Shown here in pieces: positions 6,817 through 12,463 of a stretch of 12,463 nucleotides of DNA (within the stretch, counting starts at the first letter, position 1; the number at the start of each line of letters is the position of its first letter). Under the pieces are notes generated by a model. The model was not told the origin of the DNA. It was given only the letters and a program-made list of their open reading frames with translations, and did not search any database. The stretch lies in contig URIN01000013.1 in NCBI GenBank assembly GCA_900547915.1, positions 1 to 12,463 on the forward strand, in the 5' to 3' direction. Source of the stretch: an uncultured Clostridium sp. Its GTDB lineage: Bacteria > Bacillota > Clostridia > Oscillospirales > Acutalibacteraceae. Both the position numbers and the translations under genes were made by a program.

Positions 6817-7227
6817 TTATTTTATTTTCGTTTCGCAATAAACGCAGCGGTAAGTGCCTTTATCATCTGTAAGAGCAAATTCGTATTTTACGCCGTCCTC
6901 AACATTTGAGATACAGCGAGGGTTCGGGCATTTTGCCACATTCACAATACGTTTCGGCGGAGTAAGTGTTTTTTTGCTTGCCACACCGTCTTTAATAATA
7001 TTTACGGTAATGTTTTTATCTATAAAAGCAAGCACGTCAAGGTCAAGATCAATAAGTTCGTTTACCTTGATTATATCCTTTACACCGAGTTTTTCACTCT
7101 TTGCATTCTGTATAATGGCAACCTGGCATTTTTCCTTTGAAAGGCCGAGCGCCTCATAAACTTTCATTCCGCTGCCTGCGGTAATATGATCAAGAACATA
7201 TCCGTTTTCAATCTTATCTATTTTCAT
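6817..7227 (-). CDS. pyrI: aspartate carbamoyltransferase regulatory subunit
   Basis: PyrI joins catalytic PyrB trimers into the allosteric holoenzyme and binds nucleotide effectors (CTP, ATP, UTP in characterised enzymes). The 136-residue protein is somewhat shorter than the 153 aa of E. coli. The N-terminal allosteric domain covers about 1-95; the C-terminal zinc domain carries all four ligands, CPNPRC (Cys100, Cys105) and CVYC (Cys128, Cys131), preceded by PKRIVNVAKC that corresponds to the conserved hinge segment. Its ATG overlaps the pyrB stop by one base (TGATG), so translation is coupled and equal subunit amounts are favoured. It is the last gene of the operon, ending 9 nt from the terminator stem. 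Effector specificity cannot be read from the sequence by eye. Confidence 0.96.
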   Translation of the reverse strand: MKIDKIENGYVLDHITAGSGMKVYEALGLSKEKCQVAIIQNAKSEKLGVKDIIKVNELIDLDLDVLAFIDKNITVNIIKDGVASKKTLTPPKRIVNVAKCPNPRCISNVEDGVKYEFALTDDKGTYRCVYCETKIK

Positions 7228-8153
7228 CAGTCAAGTTCACCCGCCCATCTGAGTAATGTAATAATAAGCGCCATTCTTATGTATTTACCGTTGAGCACCT
7301 GATCAAAATATTTAGCCCTTGGGTCTGCATCAACCTCGCGTGCAATTTCATTTACCCTCGGCAGCGGGTGCATAATAGTTAAATCTTTCTTTGCGTTTTT
7401 AAGTTTATCCAAATCAAGAATAAACGCATCCTTATGTTTCAGATACTCATCTTCTGAGAAAAATCTTTCTCTCTGAACACGGGTCATATAAAGGATGTCA
7501 AGCTCAGGCATAACATCTTCCATCTTCTCTACCACGCTGTATTCAATACCGTTTGCAACAAGATAATCGGTAATGATGTAATCAGGCACTGAGAGCTCTT
7601 TGGGAGAGATAAGAACGAATTTTATATTCTTATACCTGCTCATTGCCTTTACAAGGCTGTGAACAGTTCTGCCAAATTTAAGATCCCCGCAGAGACCTAT
7701 TGTAAGATTTTCAAATGAGCCTTTTTCTCTGTGGATAGTGAGCAAATCAGCCATAGTCTGTGTTGGGTGACTGTGTCCGCCGTCACCCGCATTTATAACA
7801 GGCACAAGAGAAGTAAATGTGGCAACTTTCGGCGCGCCCTCAATAGGATGGCGCATTGCTATAATATCAGCATAGCAGGAAACCACTCTTATAGTATCTT
7901 CTACCGTTTCGCCTTTTGAAGCGGATGATGAGTTTGCCTCGGAAAATCCGAGCACGCTGCCGCCCAGTTCAAGCATAGCAGCCTCAAACGAAAGTCTTGT
8001 CCTTGTACTTGGCTCAAAAAACAGAGTTGCAAGTTTTTTGCCTTCGCAGACTTTTGCGTATTTCTTTTTATTAGCAATAATGTCATCTGCAAGAGCAATG
8101 ATTTCATTTATCTCGCTAACGGATAAATCAGTTGTGTCAAGTAAATGCCGCAT
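7227..8153 (-). CDS. pyrB: aspartate carbamoyltransferase catalytic subunit
   Basis: PyrB condenses carbamoyl phosphate with aspartate to N-carbamoylaspartate, the committed step of pyrimidine synthesis. The 308 residues match the family. The carbamoyl phosphate loop [12 protein letters not shown] is at 46-57, the mobile-loop Ser/Lys segment SSSASKGET at 75-83, MRHPIEG at 100-106, [10 protein letters not shown] at 129-138 and HPLPR at 262-266, so all catalytic elements are intact. HPTQ and the presence of pyrI separate it from ornithine carbamoyltransferase. The ATG at 8153 follows an AAGGT Shine-Dalgarno 7 nt upstream, weaker than those of its neighbours. Unlike the other operon genes it is preceded by a 128-nt gap, so pyrBI may be regulated partly on its own. 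Confidence 0.97.
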   Translation of the reverse strand: MRHLLDTTDLSVSEINEIIALADDIIANKKKYAKVCEGKKLATLFFEPSTRTRLSFEAAMLELGGSVLGFSEANSSSASKGETVEDTIRVVSCYADIIAMRHPIEGAPKVATFTSLVPVINAGDGGHSHPTQTMADLLTIHREKGSFENLTIGLCGDLKFGRTVHSLVKAMSRYKNIKFVLISPKELSVPDYIITDYLVANGIEYSVVEKMEDVMPELDILYMTRVQRERFFSEDEYLKHKDAFILDLDKLKNAKKDLTIMHPLPRVNEIAREVDADPRAKYFDQVLNGKYIRMALIITLLRWAGELD

Positions 8154-8281
8154 ATTATTTACCTTAACCTTTCTGCCCGCTTTTAAAATTTATATCAGCG
8201 CATACGCTTCTGCGGGAAAACAAAGCGCACATCGCAATTCAGCCGCGCGGAGAAGTATACCCTGCGGCATAAATCCGTTTA
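8154..8281 (-). other. 128-nt GC-rich gap upstream of pyrB, possibly structured
   Basis: All other joints of this operon are 11 nt or shorter, or overlap, yet here 128 nt separate pyrE from pyrB. The sequence has several short inverted repeats: GCCGC (8242-8246) with GCGGC (8264-8268), the palindrome CCGCGCGG (8243-8250), AGCG-CATA-CGCT (8197-8208) and CCCGC (8176-8180) with GCGGG (8212-8216). None ends in a U-run, so no intrinsic terminator is evident. TATACT on the minus strand (8255-8260) resembles a -10 but lacks a convincing -35. I do not recognise a PyrR-binding loop. It may be a leader, a processing site or a dispersed intergenic repeat. Confidence 0.35.
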
Positions 8282-8938
8282 TTATTCCTCAGCGCCGTAA
8301 GTTTTGAGATAATTCTTTATGCGCTCAACGTGCTCACGGTTACTTTCGTCTTCCTCAAGATATTCAATAATATCGTATACATCAACAATTGAATATACGG
8401 GGAAGCCGTATTCCTCGCCTACTTCGGCAATAGCTGATTTTGAAGTCTGGCCTTTTTCTTTTCTGTCCACCATAACGAAAACGGCGGCAACCTTAGTGTC
8501 CTTAATCTTAGAAAGGATAGCCATGCTTTCTCTTATTGCAGTGCCTGCGGTAACTACGTCTTCAACAATAACTATCTCTTCGCCGGCCTTGGGTACATAG
8601 CCTACGAAAACTCCGCCTTCACCGTGGTCTTTCTCTTCTTTTCTGTTAAAGAAGAAAGGCACGTCAAGACCGTGCTGTGCAAGCGCAACGGCTGCTGATA
8701 CAGAAATCGGAATACCTTTATAAGCAGGGCCGTAGAGCACAGCTTTTTTACTGCCGAGCTTATCAAAATAAGCCTTGGCATAAAACTCGCCGAGTTTCTG
8801 AATCTGGGCGCCTGTTTTTATATCGCCGGCATTTATAAAATAAGGTATCTTTCTGCCACTCTTTGCGGTGAAATCACCGAATTTAAGAACTCCTGCGTCT
8901 TCAAGAAACTTTATAAATTCCTTTTTATAACCTTCCAT
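8282..8938 (-). CDS. pyrE: orotate phosphoribosyltransferase
   Basis: PyrE transfers the phosphoribosyl group of PRPP to orotate to give OMP, the fifth step of UMP synthesis. The 218 residues match the bacterial family. The PRPP-binding motif VIVEDVVTAGTAI is at 123-135; the substrate segment YFINAGDIKTG (33-43), GPAYKGIPIS (70-79) and the flexible catalytic loop RKEEKDHGEG (99-108) are present. The ATG at 8938 has AAGGAG 7 nt upstream, which overlaps the pyrF stop; the gap between the genes is 11 nt. Close coupling with pyrF fits the channel-like order of OMP formation and decarboxylation. The charged C-terminal tail (about 190-218) is rich in Glu and Lys and probably helical. No anomaly is seen. 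Confidence 0.97.
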   Translation of the reverse strand: MEGYKKEFIKFLEDAGVLKFGDFTAKSGRKIPYFINAGDIKTGAQIQKLGEFYAKAYFDKLGSKKAVLYGPAYKGIPISVSAAVALAQHGLDVPFFFNRKEEKDHGEGGVFVGYVPKAGEEIVIVEDVVTAGTAIRESMAILSKIKDTKVAAVFVMVDRKEKGQTSKSAIAEVGEEYGFPVYSIVDVYDIIEYLEEDESNREHVERIKNYLKTYGAEE

Positions 8939-8949
8939 ATTTATTCTCC

Positions 8950-9648
8950 TTAACCTACAAACTCTTCAACACAGCGGCGGTATGCTGCAACAGGGTCGGC
9001 TGCCTGCGTGATAGGTCTGCCGACTACTATATAATCCGAGCCTATCTCTTTTGCTTTTTCAGGCGTTGTAACACGAACCTGGTCTCCTACTTCGCCGTCT
9101 GCAAATCTAACACCAGGTGTAACGGTCATAAACTCTTTGCCGCAGGCATCTTTAACCATACCTGCCTCAAGCGGAGAGCAAACAACGCCGTCAAGCCCTG
9201 CCTCTTTTGCATTCTGAGCATATTTAACTATTGTATCATTAATAGAAGCGTTGATAAGAAGCTCGTTTTGCATTCTCTGCTCGCTTGTTGACGTAAGCTG
9301 TGTTACTGCAATAAGCACAGGTCTTGTGCCGTCCTCACGTGTAAGGCCCTCAACAGCGGCTTTCATCATTTCAATAGTTCCTGCAGCGTGAAGATTTGTC
9401 ATATCAACATCAAGATCACGCAGAACGCTCATAGCTTTTTTAACGGTATTCGGAATATCGTGAAGTTTCAAATCAAGGAATATTTTATGACCCCTTGCTT
9501 TTATTTCACGAACGATTGACGGACCCTCCGCATAGAAAAGCTCCATTCCGATTTTTACGAAAGGCTTTTCATCGGTAAACTTGTCCAGAAAATCGAATGT
9601 TGCCTTTTTGCTGTTAAAATCACAGGCAATAATTACGTCTTTTCCCAT
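8950..9648 (-). CDS. pyrF: orotidine 5'-phosphate decarboxylase
   Basis: PyrF decarboxylates OMP to UMP, the last step of the pathway. The 232 residues correspond to the bacterial class 1 TIM-barrel enzyme. Asp10 (VIIACDFNS), Lys32 (VKIGMEL) and the catalytic [10 protein letters not shown] (59-68, with Asp59, Lys61 and Asp64) form the charged active-site network; VTPGVRF and VVGRPIT near the C-terminus are the phosphate-gripping segments. Its ATG overlaps the pyrD stop by one base (TAATG), and AGGAG lies 10 nt upstream inside pyrD, so translation is coupled. It is followed by pyrE after 11 nt. Confidence 0.97.
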   Translation of the reverse strand: MGKDVIIACDFNSKKATFDFLDKFTDEKPFVKIGMELFYAEGPSIVREIKARGHKIFLDLKLHDIPNTVKKAMSVLRDLDVDMTNLHAAGTIEMMKAAVEGLTREDGTRPVLIAVTQLTSTSEQRMQNELLINASINDTIVKYAQNAKEAGLDGVVCSPLEAGMVKDACGKEFMTVTPGVRFADGEVGDQVRVTTPEKAKEIGSDYIVVGRPITQAADPVAAYRRCVEEFVG

Positions 9649-10559
9649 TAATCCACCACTCCTATAATATCGCTTATTTTTTCAATGCCGAGGCTCTCAC
9701 AAAGCAACGGCAGTTCTTCTATTATCTTTTTGCAGGCAAACGGGTCAACAAGATTTGCCGCACCTACCTGCACGGCGGTAGCTCCCGCCATCATCATCTC
9801 AATAACATCGTGCGCGCTGGAAACGCCGCCGCAGCCCATAACAGGAATACTGCAAGCTTTTGATACCTGATACACCATTCTGACTGCTACGGGGAAAACA
9901 GCTTTTCCTGAAAAGCCGCCCATTTTATTAGCTATTACGGCAGCACGGCGCTTTACGTCAATACGCATACCGAGAAGCGTATTTATAAGGCATATTCCGT
10001 CCGCTCCGGCCTCCTCACACGCTTTTGCAATGGAAACAATATCCGTAACATTGGGCGAAAGCTTGATAACAACGGGCTTTGTAGTTACTGCCTTTACCGC
10101 CTTGGTAACTTCCGCTGCGCACGCAGGGTCTGTGCCAAAGCTCATTCCGCCGCCGTGAACATTGGGACAGCTTACATTGACCTCAAGCATTCCGACCTGC
10201 TCCTGCTTATCAAGAAGCGAACAGGTGTAAGCGTAATCGTCAACCGAAAAGCCGCTTACATTGGCAATAACCTTTTTGCTGAAATATTTTTTCATCTCGG
10301 GAAGTTCGTGCTCAATTACGTGCTCCACGCCTGGGTTTTGCAGTCCTACGGCATTTATCATACCGTCTGAACACTCCGCTATTCTCGGCGTGGGATTGCC
10401 GAAACGCGGTTCTTTTGTTGTGCCCTTAAAAGAGAACGAACCGAGAATATTTATATCATAAAAATCCTTAAACTCATTGCCGAAGCCGAAAGTGCCGCTT
10501 GCGGGAACAACAGGATTATCCATCTGCATGCCGCAGAGATTCACGGAAAGATCTACCAT
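9648..10559 (-). CDS. pyrD: dihydroorotate dehydrogenase, class 1B catalytic subunit
   Basis: PyrD oxidises dihydroorotate to orotate using FMN; in class 1B enzymes electrons pass to NAD+ through the PyrK subunit encoded just upstream. With the ATG at 10559 ([13 protein letters not shown]) the protein has 303 residues, the normal size. The lysine of FSFKGTT (Lys45), the catalytic cysteine in [11 protein letters not shown] (Cys131; class 2 has serine here), KLSPNVTDI (166-174), [10 protein letters not shown] and the phosphate-binding CGGVSSAHD are all present. The frame is open 25 residues further upstream, but that stretch overlaps pyrK, while GGAGGAG lies 5 nt before the chosen ATG. The gene overlaps pyrK by 7 nt and pyrF by 1 nt. 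Confidence 0.96.
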   Translation of the reverse strand: MVDLSVNLCGMQMDNPVVPASGTFGFGNEFKDFYDINILGSFSFKGTTKEPRFGNPTPRIAECSDGMINAVGLQNPGVEHVIEHELPEMKKYFSKKVIANVSGFSVDDYAYTCSLLDKQEQVGMLEVNVSCPNVHGGGMSFGTDPACAAEVTKAVKAVTTKPVVIKLSPNVTDIVSIAKACEEAGADGICLINTLLGMRIDVKRRAAVIANKMGGFSGKAVFPVAVRMVYQVSKACSIPVMGCGGVSSAHDVIEMMMAGATAVQVGAANLVDPFACKKIIEELPLLCESLGIEKISDIIGVVD

Positions 10560-11281
10560 ACTATCTCCTCCCTGTAAAGCACGGGGCCGTCTTTGCAAAT
10601 ACGCTTGCTGCCGTACTTGGTTTTGCAGGAACATCCCATGCAGGCTCCGAAGCCACAGCCCATACGCTCCTCAAAACTGTACTGACCCGAAGTTTTTACT
10701 TTACTTTCTATTGCCCTGAACATCGGCATTGGGCCGCAGGTGTAAAAATAATCGTAATCATCGGGCATAGCGTCTGTGACAAATCCTTTTACACCGTAAG
10801 AGCCGTCTGCGGTGGCAATGATGACGGGAACTCCGAGAGCCTTGAACTCGTCCTCATAAAATATCTCTTCCTTTTTATTGAAACCGAGCACAACAACGGG
10901 CTTCTGACCGTCATTAAGAAGACATTTTGTAAGATTATAAAGCGGCGGCACGCCAACTCCTCCGCCTATTACAAGCGGCTTTTTTGACTTTGATATATCA
11001 TAGCCGTTTCCGAGACCTGTAAGGCAGTCCAGGCTTTCGCCTGCCTTGAGCTGAGACATCTGAGCTGTTCCCTCGCCTACCACCTTATAGATGATAAGTA
11101 TCTGCGTGTCGTTATAATCGCACACGGATATGGGGCGGCGCAGGTACTTGCCGTCAAGCTTTATATTTATAAACTGACCCGGAGCTGTTATATACTGTGT
11201 GTCACCCTCAAGGCGCATTTCGTATACATCGGCTGTGAGCTGTTTATTGGATAAAATTTTATAAACACTGTTTTTATACAT
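10553..11281 (-). CDS. pyrK: dihydroorotate dehydrogenase electron-transfer subunit
   Basis: PyrK is the FAD and [2Fe-2S] subunit of the class 1B dihydroorotate dehydrogenase, passing electrons from PyrD's FMN to NAD+. The 242 residues contain the FAD-binding LRRPISVCD (48-56), the nucleotide-binding IGGGVGVPPLY (105-115), CGPMPMF (182-188) and the cluster motif CGFGACMGC (Cys209, Cys214, Cys217) with the fourth ligand at Cys229; Cys219 is an extra cysteine nearby. The start at 11281 lies 5 nt after the carB stop with GGAG just upstream within carB. Position directly before pyrD, with overlap, supports the PyrD2K2 complex. Other ferredoxin-NADP reductase-like proteins share the fold, but the cluster tail plus context identify PyrK. 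Confidence 0.96.
   Translation of the reverse strand: MYKNSVYKILSNKQLTADVYEMRLEGDTQYITAPGQFINIKLDGKYLRRPISVCDYNDTQILIIYKVVGEGTAQMSQLKAGESLDCLTGLGNGYDISKSKKPLVIGGGVGVPPLYNLTKCLLNDGQKPVVVLGFNKKEEIFYEDEFKALGVPVIIATADGSYGVKGFVTDAMPDDYDYFYTCGPMPMFRAIESKVKTSGQYSFEERMGCGFGACMGCSCKTKYGSKRICKDGPVLYREEIVW
10565..10571 (-). promoter_or_regulatory. Shine-Dalgarno that fixes the pyrD start
   Basis: The minus strand reads GGAGGAG here, 5 nt before the ATG at 10559 and inside the last codons of pyrK. It argues against the longer in-frame start at 10634. Confidence 0.85.
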
Positions 11282-11286
11282 AGATT

Positions 11287-12417
11287 TTACTCCGCGTCTA
11301 TGGTTGATACTCCGAGTGTTATCTCCTCGAGTACATCAAGAAGCACCTTGACTGTATCAAGAGAAGTGAACATTGTAACATTATTTTCTACTGCTGCGCG
11401 GCGTATCTCAGAGCCGTCTGAATGGCTGTCGCCGTGGCTAACGTCAATAGTGTTGATTACATATGAGATATGACCCTGTCTGAGTGCCTTGAGTATCTCA
11501 TCACTGTCGTCCTCAGTAAGTTTAGCACGCACACGTGTGCGAATACCGTGCTTTTTAAGGAATTTAGCGGTACCCTCTGTTGCCTCAATATTGAACCCAA
11601 GGTCATAGAAACGCTGAATGAGAGGAAGTGCGGCAGCTTTATCATTATCTGCAATTGTAACAAGAACGGTGCCATAGTTTGAAACATTCATTCCGCTTGC
11701 CTGTATTGCCTTATAAAGCGCACGGGTAAGAGATTTGTCGTAACCGATTGCTTCACCTGTTGACTTCATTTCGGGTGAGAGATATGTATCCATACCCTTA
11801 AGCTTTGAGAATGAGAATGCAGGAGCTTTTACATACCAACGATTCTTTTCTTTGGGATATACTTCTGTTATGCCCTGATCTTTAAGGCTGTGACCTAAGA
11901 TAACTCTTGTTGCTATATCCGCCATCGGAATTGAAGTTGCCTTTGAAAGGAAAGGAACTGTTCTTGAAGAACGCGGATTTACTTCGATTACATAGACATC
12001 ATCGTTTGAATCGGCAATAAACTGAATATTGAAGAGACCTACAATATTAATTGCCTTTCCGAGTTTTACGGTATAATCTATAATCTTATCCTTTACAGCC
12101 TGTGAAACTGAGAACGTGGGGTAAATTGAGATAGAGTCACCGCTGTGAACACCTGTTCTCTCAACGTGCTCCATAATGCCGGGAACAAACACATCTTTTC
12201 CGTCACATATTGCGTCTACCTCAAGTTCCTTGCCCATAATATATTTATCAACAAGTACAGGCTGTTCCGTATTAATCTCAACAGCCGTCTGGAGATAATG
12301 GCGCAGGCTCTCCTCGTTTGCAACTATCTGCATAGCTCTGCCTCCGAGAACGAATGACGGACGAACAAGAACGGGATAACCTATGCTTTCAGCTACTCTT
12401 ACGCCCTCTTCAATATC
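11287..12417 (-). CDS. carB: carbamoyl phosphate synthase large subunit, C-terminal part (5' end missing)
   Basis: CarB makes carbamoyl phosphate from ammonia (supplied by CarA from glutamine), bicarbonate and two ATP. Only the last 376 residues are genomic here, against about 1,060-1,070 for the full protein, so the first two thirds are lost beyond the contig end. What remains is the end of the second ATP-grasp half: YPVLVRPSFVLGGRAM (about 14-29), the metal-binding INIVGLFNIQF and VIEVNPRSSRTVPFLSKAT, then the C-terminal MGS-like allosteric domain (about 255-376) with ATEGTAKFLKKHGIRT and YVINT, the site where UMP and IMP act in studied enzymes. The frame appears to begin with MYKRQ, but those codons lie in sequencing adapter; Asp at 12415-12417 is the first trustworthy residue. 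A 5-nt gap leads to pyrK. Arginine- and pyrimidine-specific paralogues exist in some Bacillota; the pyr neighbours favour the pyrimidine one. Confidence 0.95.
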   Translation of the reverse strand, partial: DIEEGVRVAESIGYPVLVRPSFVLGGRAMQIVANEESLRHYLQTAVEINTEQPVLVDKYIMGKELEVDAICDGKDVFVPGIMEHVERTGVHSGDSISIYPTFSVSQAVKDKIIDYTVKLGKAINIVGLFNIQFIADSNDDVYVIEVNPRSSRTVPFLSKATSIPMADIATRVILGHSLKDQGITEVYPKEKNRWYVKAPAFSFSKLKGMDTYLSPEMKSTGEAIGYDKSLTRALYKAIQASGMNVSNYGTVLVTIADNDKAAALPLIQRFYDLGFNIEATEGTAKFLKKHGIRTRVRAKLTEDDSDEILKALRQGHISYVINTIDVSHGDSHSDGSEIRRAAVENNVTMFTSLDTVKVLLDVLEEITLGVSTIDAE

Positions 12418-12463
12418 CTGTCTCTTATACACATCTCCGAGCCCACGAGACGGACTCCTATCT
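12418..12463 (+). other. Illumina Nextera adapter with i7 index (assembly contamination)
   Basis: Bases 12418-12436 are CTGTCTCTTATACACATCT, the 19-bp Tn5 mosaic end used in Nextera libraries. CCGAGCCCACGAGAC (12437-12451) is the Nextera read-2 side, GGACTCCT (12452-12459) matches the i7 index I know as N705, and ATCT (12460-12463) begins the P7 flow-cell segment. The order is exactly that of adapter read-through, so this is synthetic sequence and not a transposon in the organism. Confidence 0.98.

Noticed and set aside
8190..8270. 26-codon minus-strand ORF (MPQGILLRAAELRC...) as a pyrB leader peptide
   Set aside because: No adequate Shine-Dalgarno, no run of informative codons, and no terminator/antiterminator structure with a U-tract after it; it may be chance in GC-richer sequence.
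8154..8281. Separate sigma-A promoter for pyrB
   Set aside because: TATACT (8255-8260, minus) and a TATAAA-like site near pyrB both lack a recognisable -35 at 16-18 nt.
10560..10634. 25-residue N-terminal extension of PyrD
   Set aside because: It overlaps the pyrK cluster-binding tail in another frame, and GGAGGAG is correctly spaced for the ATG at 10559.
10499..10987. 162-codon plus-strand ORF opposite pyrK/pyrD
   Set aside because: Antisense shadow across two conserved genes, without promoter, ribosome binding site or recognisable motifs.
12403..12432. GTG start and MYKRQ N-terminus for the carB fragment
   Set aside because: The start codon and the first residues are encoded by Nextera mosaic-end sequence; the true CarB continues upstream for about 690 residues that are not in the window.
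12418..12436. Tn5/IS50 transposon end
   Set aside because: The mosaic end is followed directly by the Nextera read-2 sequence, an index and P7 bases, which is a library adapter and not a natural element.

Overview
The window carries housekeeping metabolism of a low-to-moderate GC Gram-positive bacterium, most likely a gut-type member of the Clostridia (perhaps Oscillospiraceae/Ruminococcaceae; that rank is a guess from gene style only). The pointers are strong purine-rich Shine-Dalgarno sites, textbook sigma-A promoters, a class 1B dihydroorotate dehydrogenase with its PyrK partner, a clostridial type of split LeuC/LeuD, and a SigH-like sigma factor. I see no mobile element, CRISPR array, tRNA or rRNA, and no gap longer than 217 bases without a gene.

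Layout. (1) Bases 1-4443, minus strand: a branched-chain amino acid operon transcribed ilvB-ilvN-leuC-leuD, followed by an uncharacterised gene cut by the left edge. IlvBN makes acetolactate for valine, isoleucine and leucine; LeuCD isomerises isopropylmalate for leucine. (2) Bases 4444-4660: a 217-bp divergent promoter region with a good promoter facing each way. (3) Bases 4661-6760, plus strand: ychF (translation-associated ATPase), then a new promoter driving a SigH-like sigma factor and a small zinc-ribbon protein. (4) Bases 6778-6808: a bidirectional hairpin terminator between convergent operons. (5) Bases 6817-12417, minus strand: a pyrimidine operon transcribed carB-pyrK-pyrD-pyrF-pyrE-(128-nt gap)-pyrB-pyrI. 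It encodes carbamoyl phosphate synthase (C-terminal part only), dihydroorotate dehydrogenase, orotate phosphoribosyltransferase, OMP decarboxylase and a two-subunit aspartate carbamoyltransferase: every UMP step except dihydroorotase (pyrC) and the small CPSase subunit (carA), which are not in the window. (6) Bases 12418-12463 are not genomic: they are Illumina Nextera adapter with an i7 index, so the contig really ends inside carB.

I looked for an undescribed system and did not find a convincing one. The items most worth a second look are the adapter read-through that creates a false carB start, the structured 128-nt gap in front of pyrB, the duplicated -35 element with a dyad at the sigma-factor promoter, the repeated AAGGCA motif between ilvB and ychF, and the uncharacterised gene after leuD.
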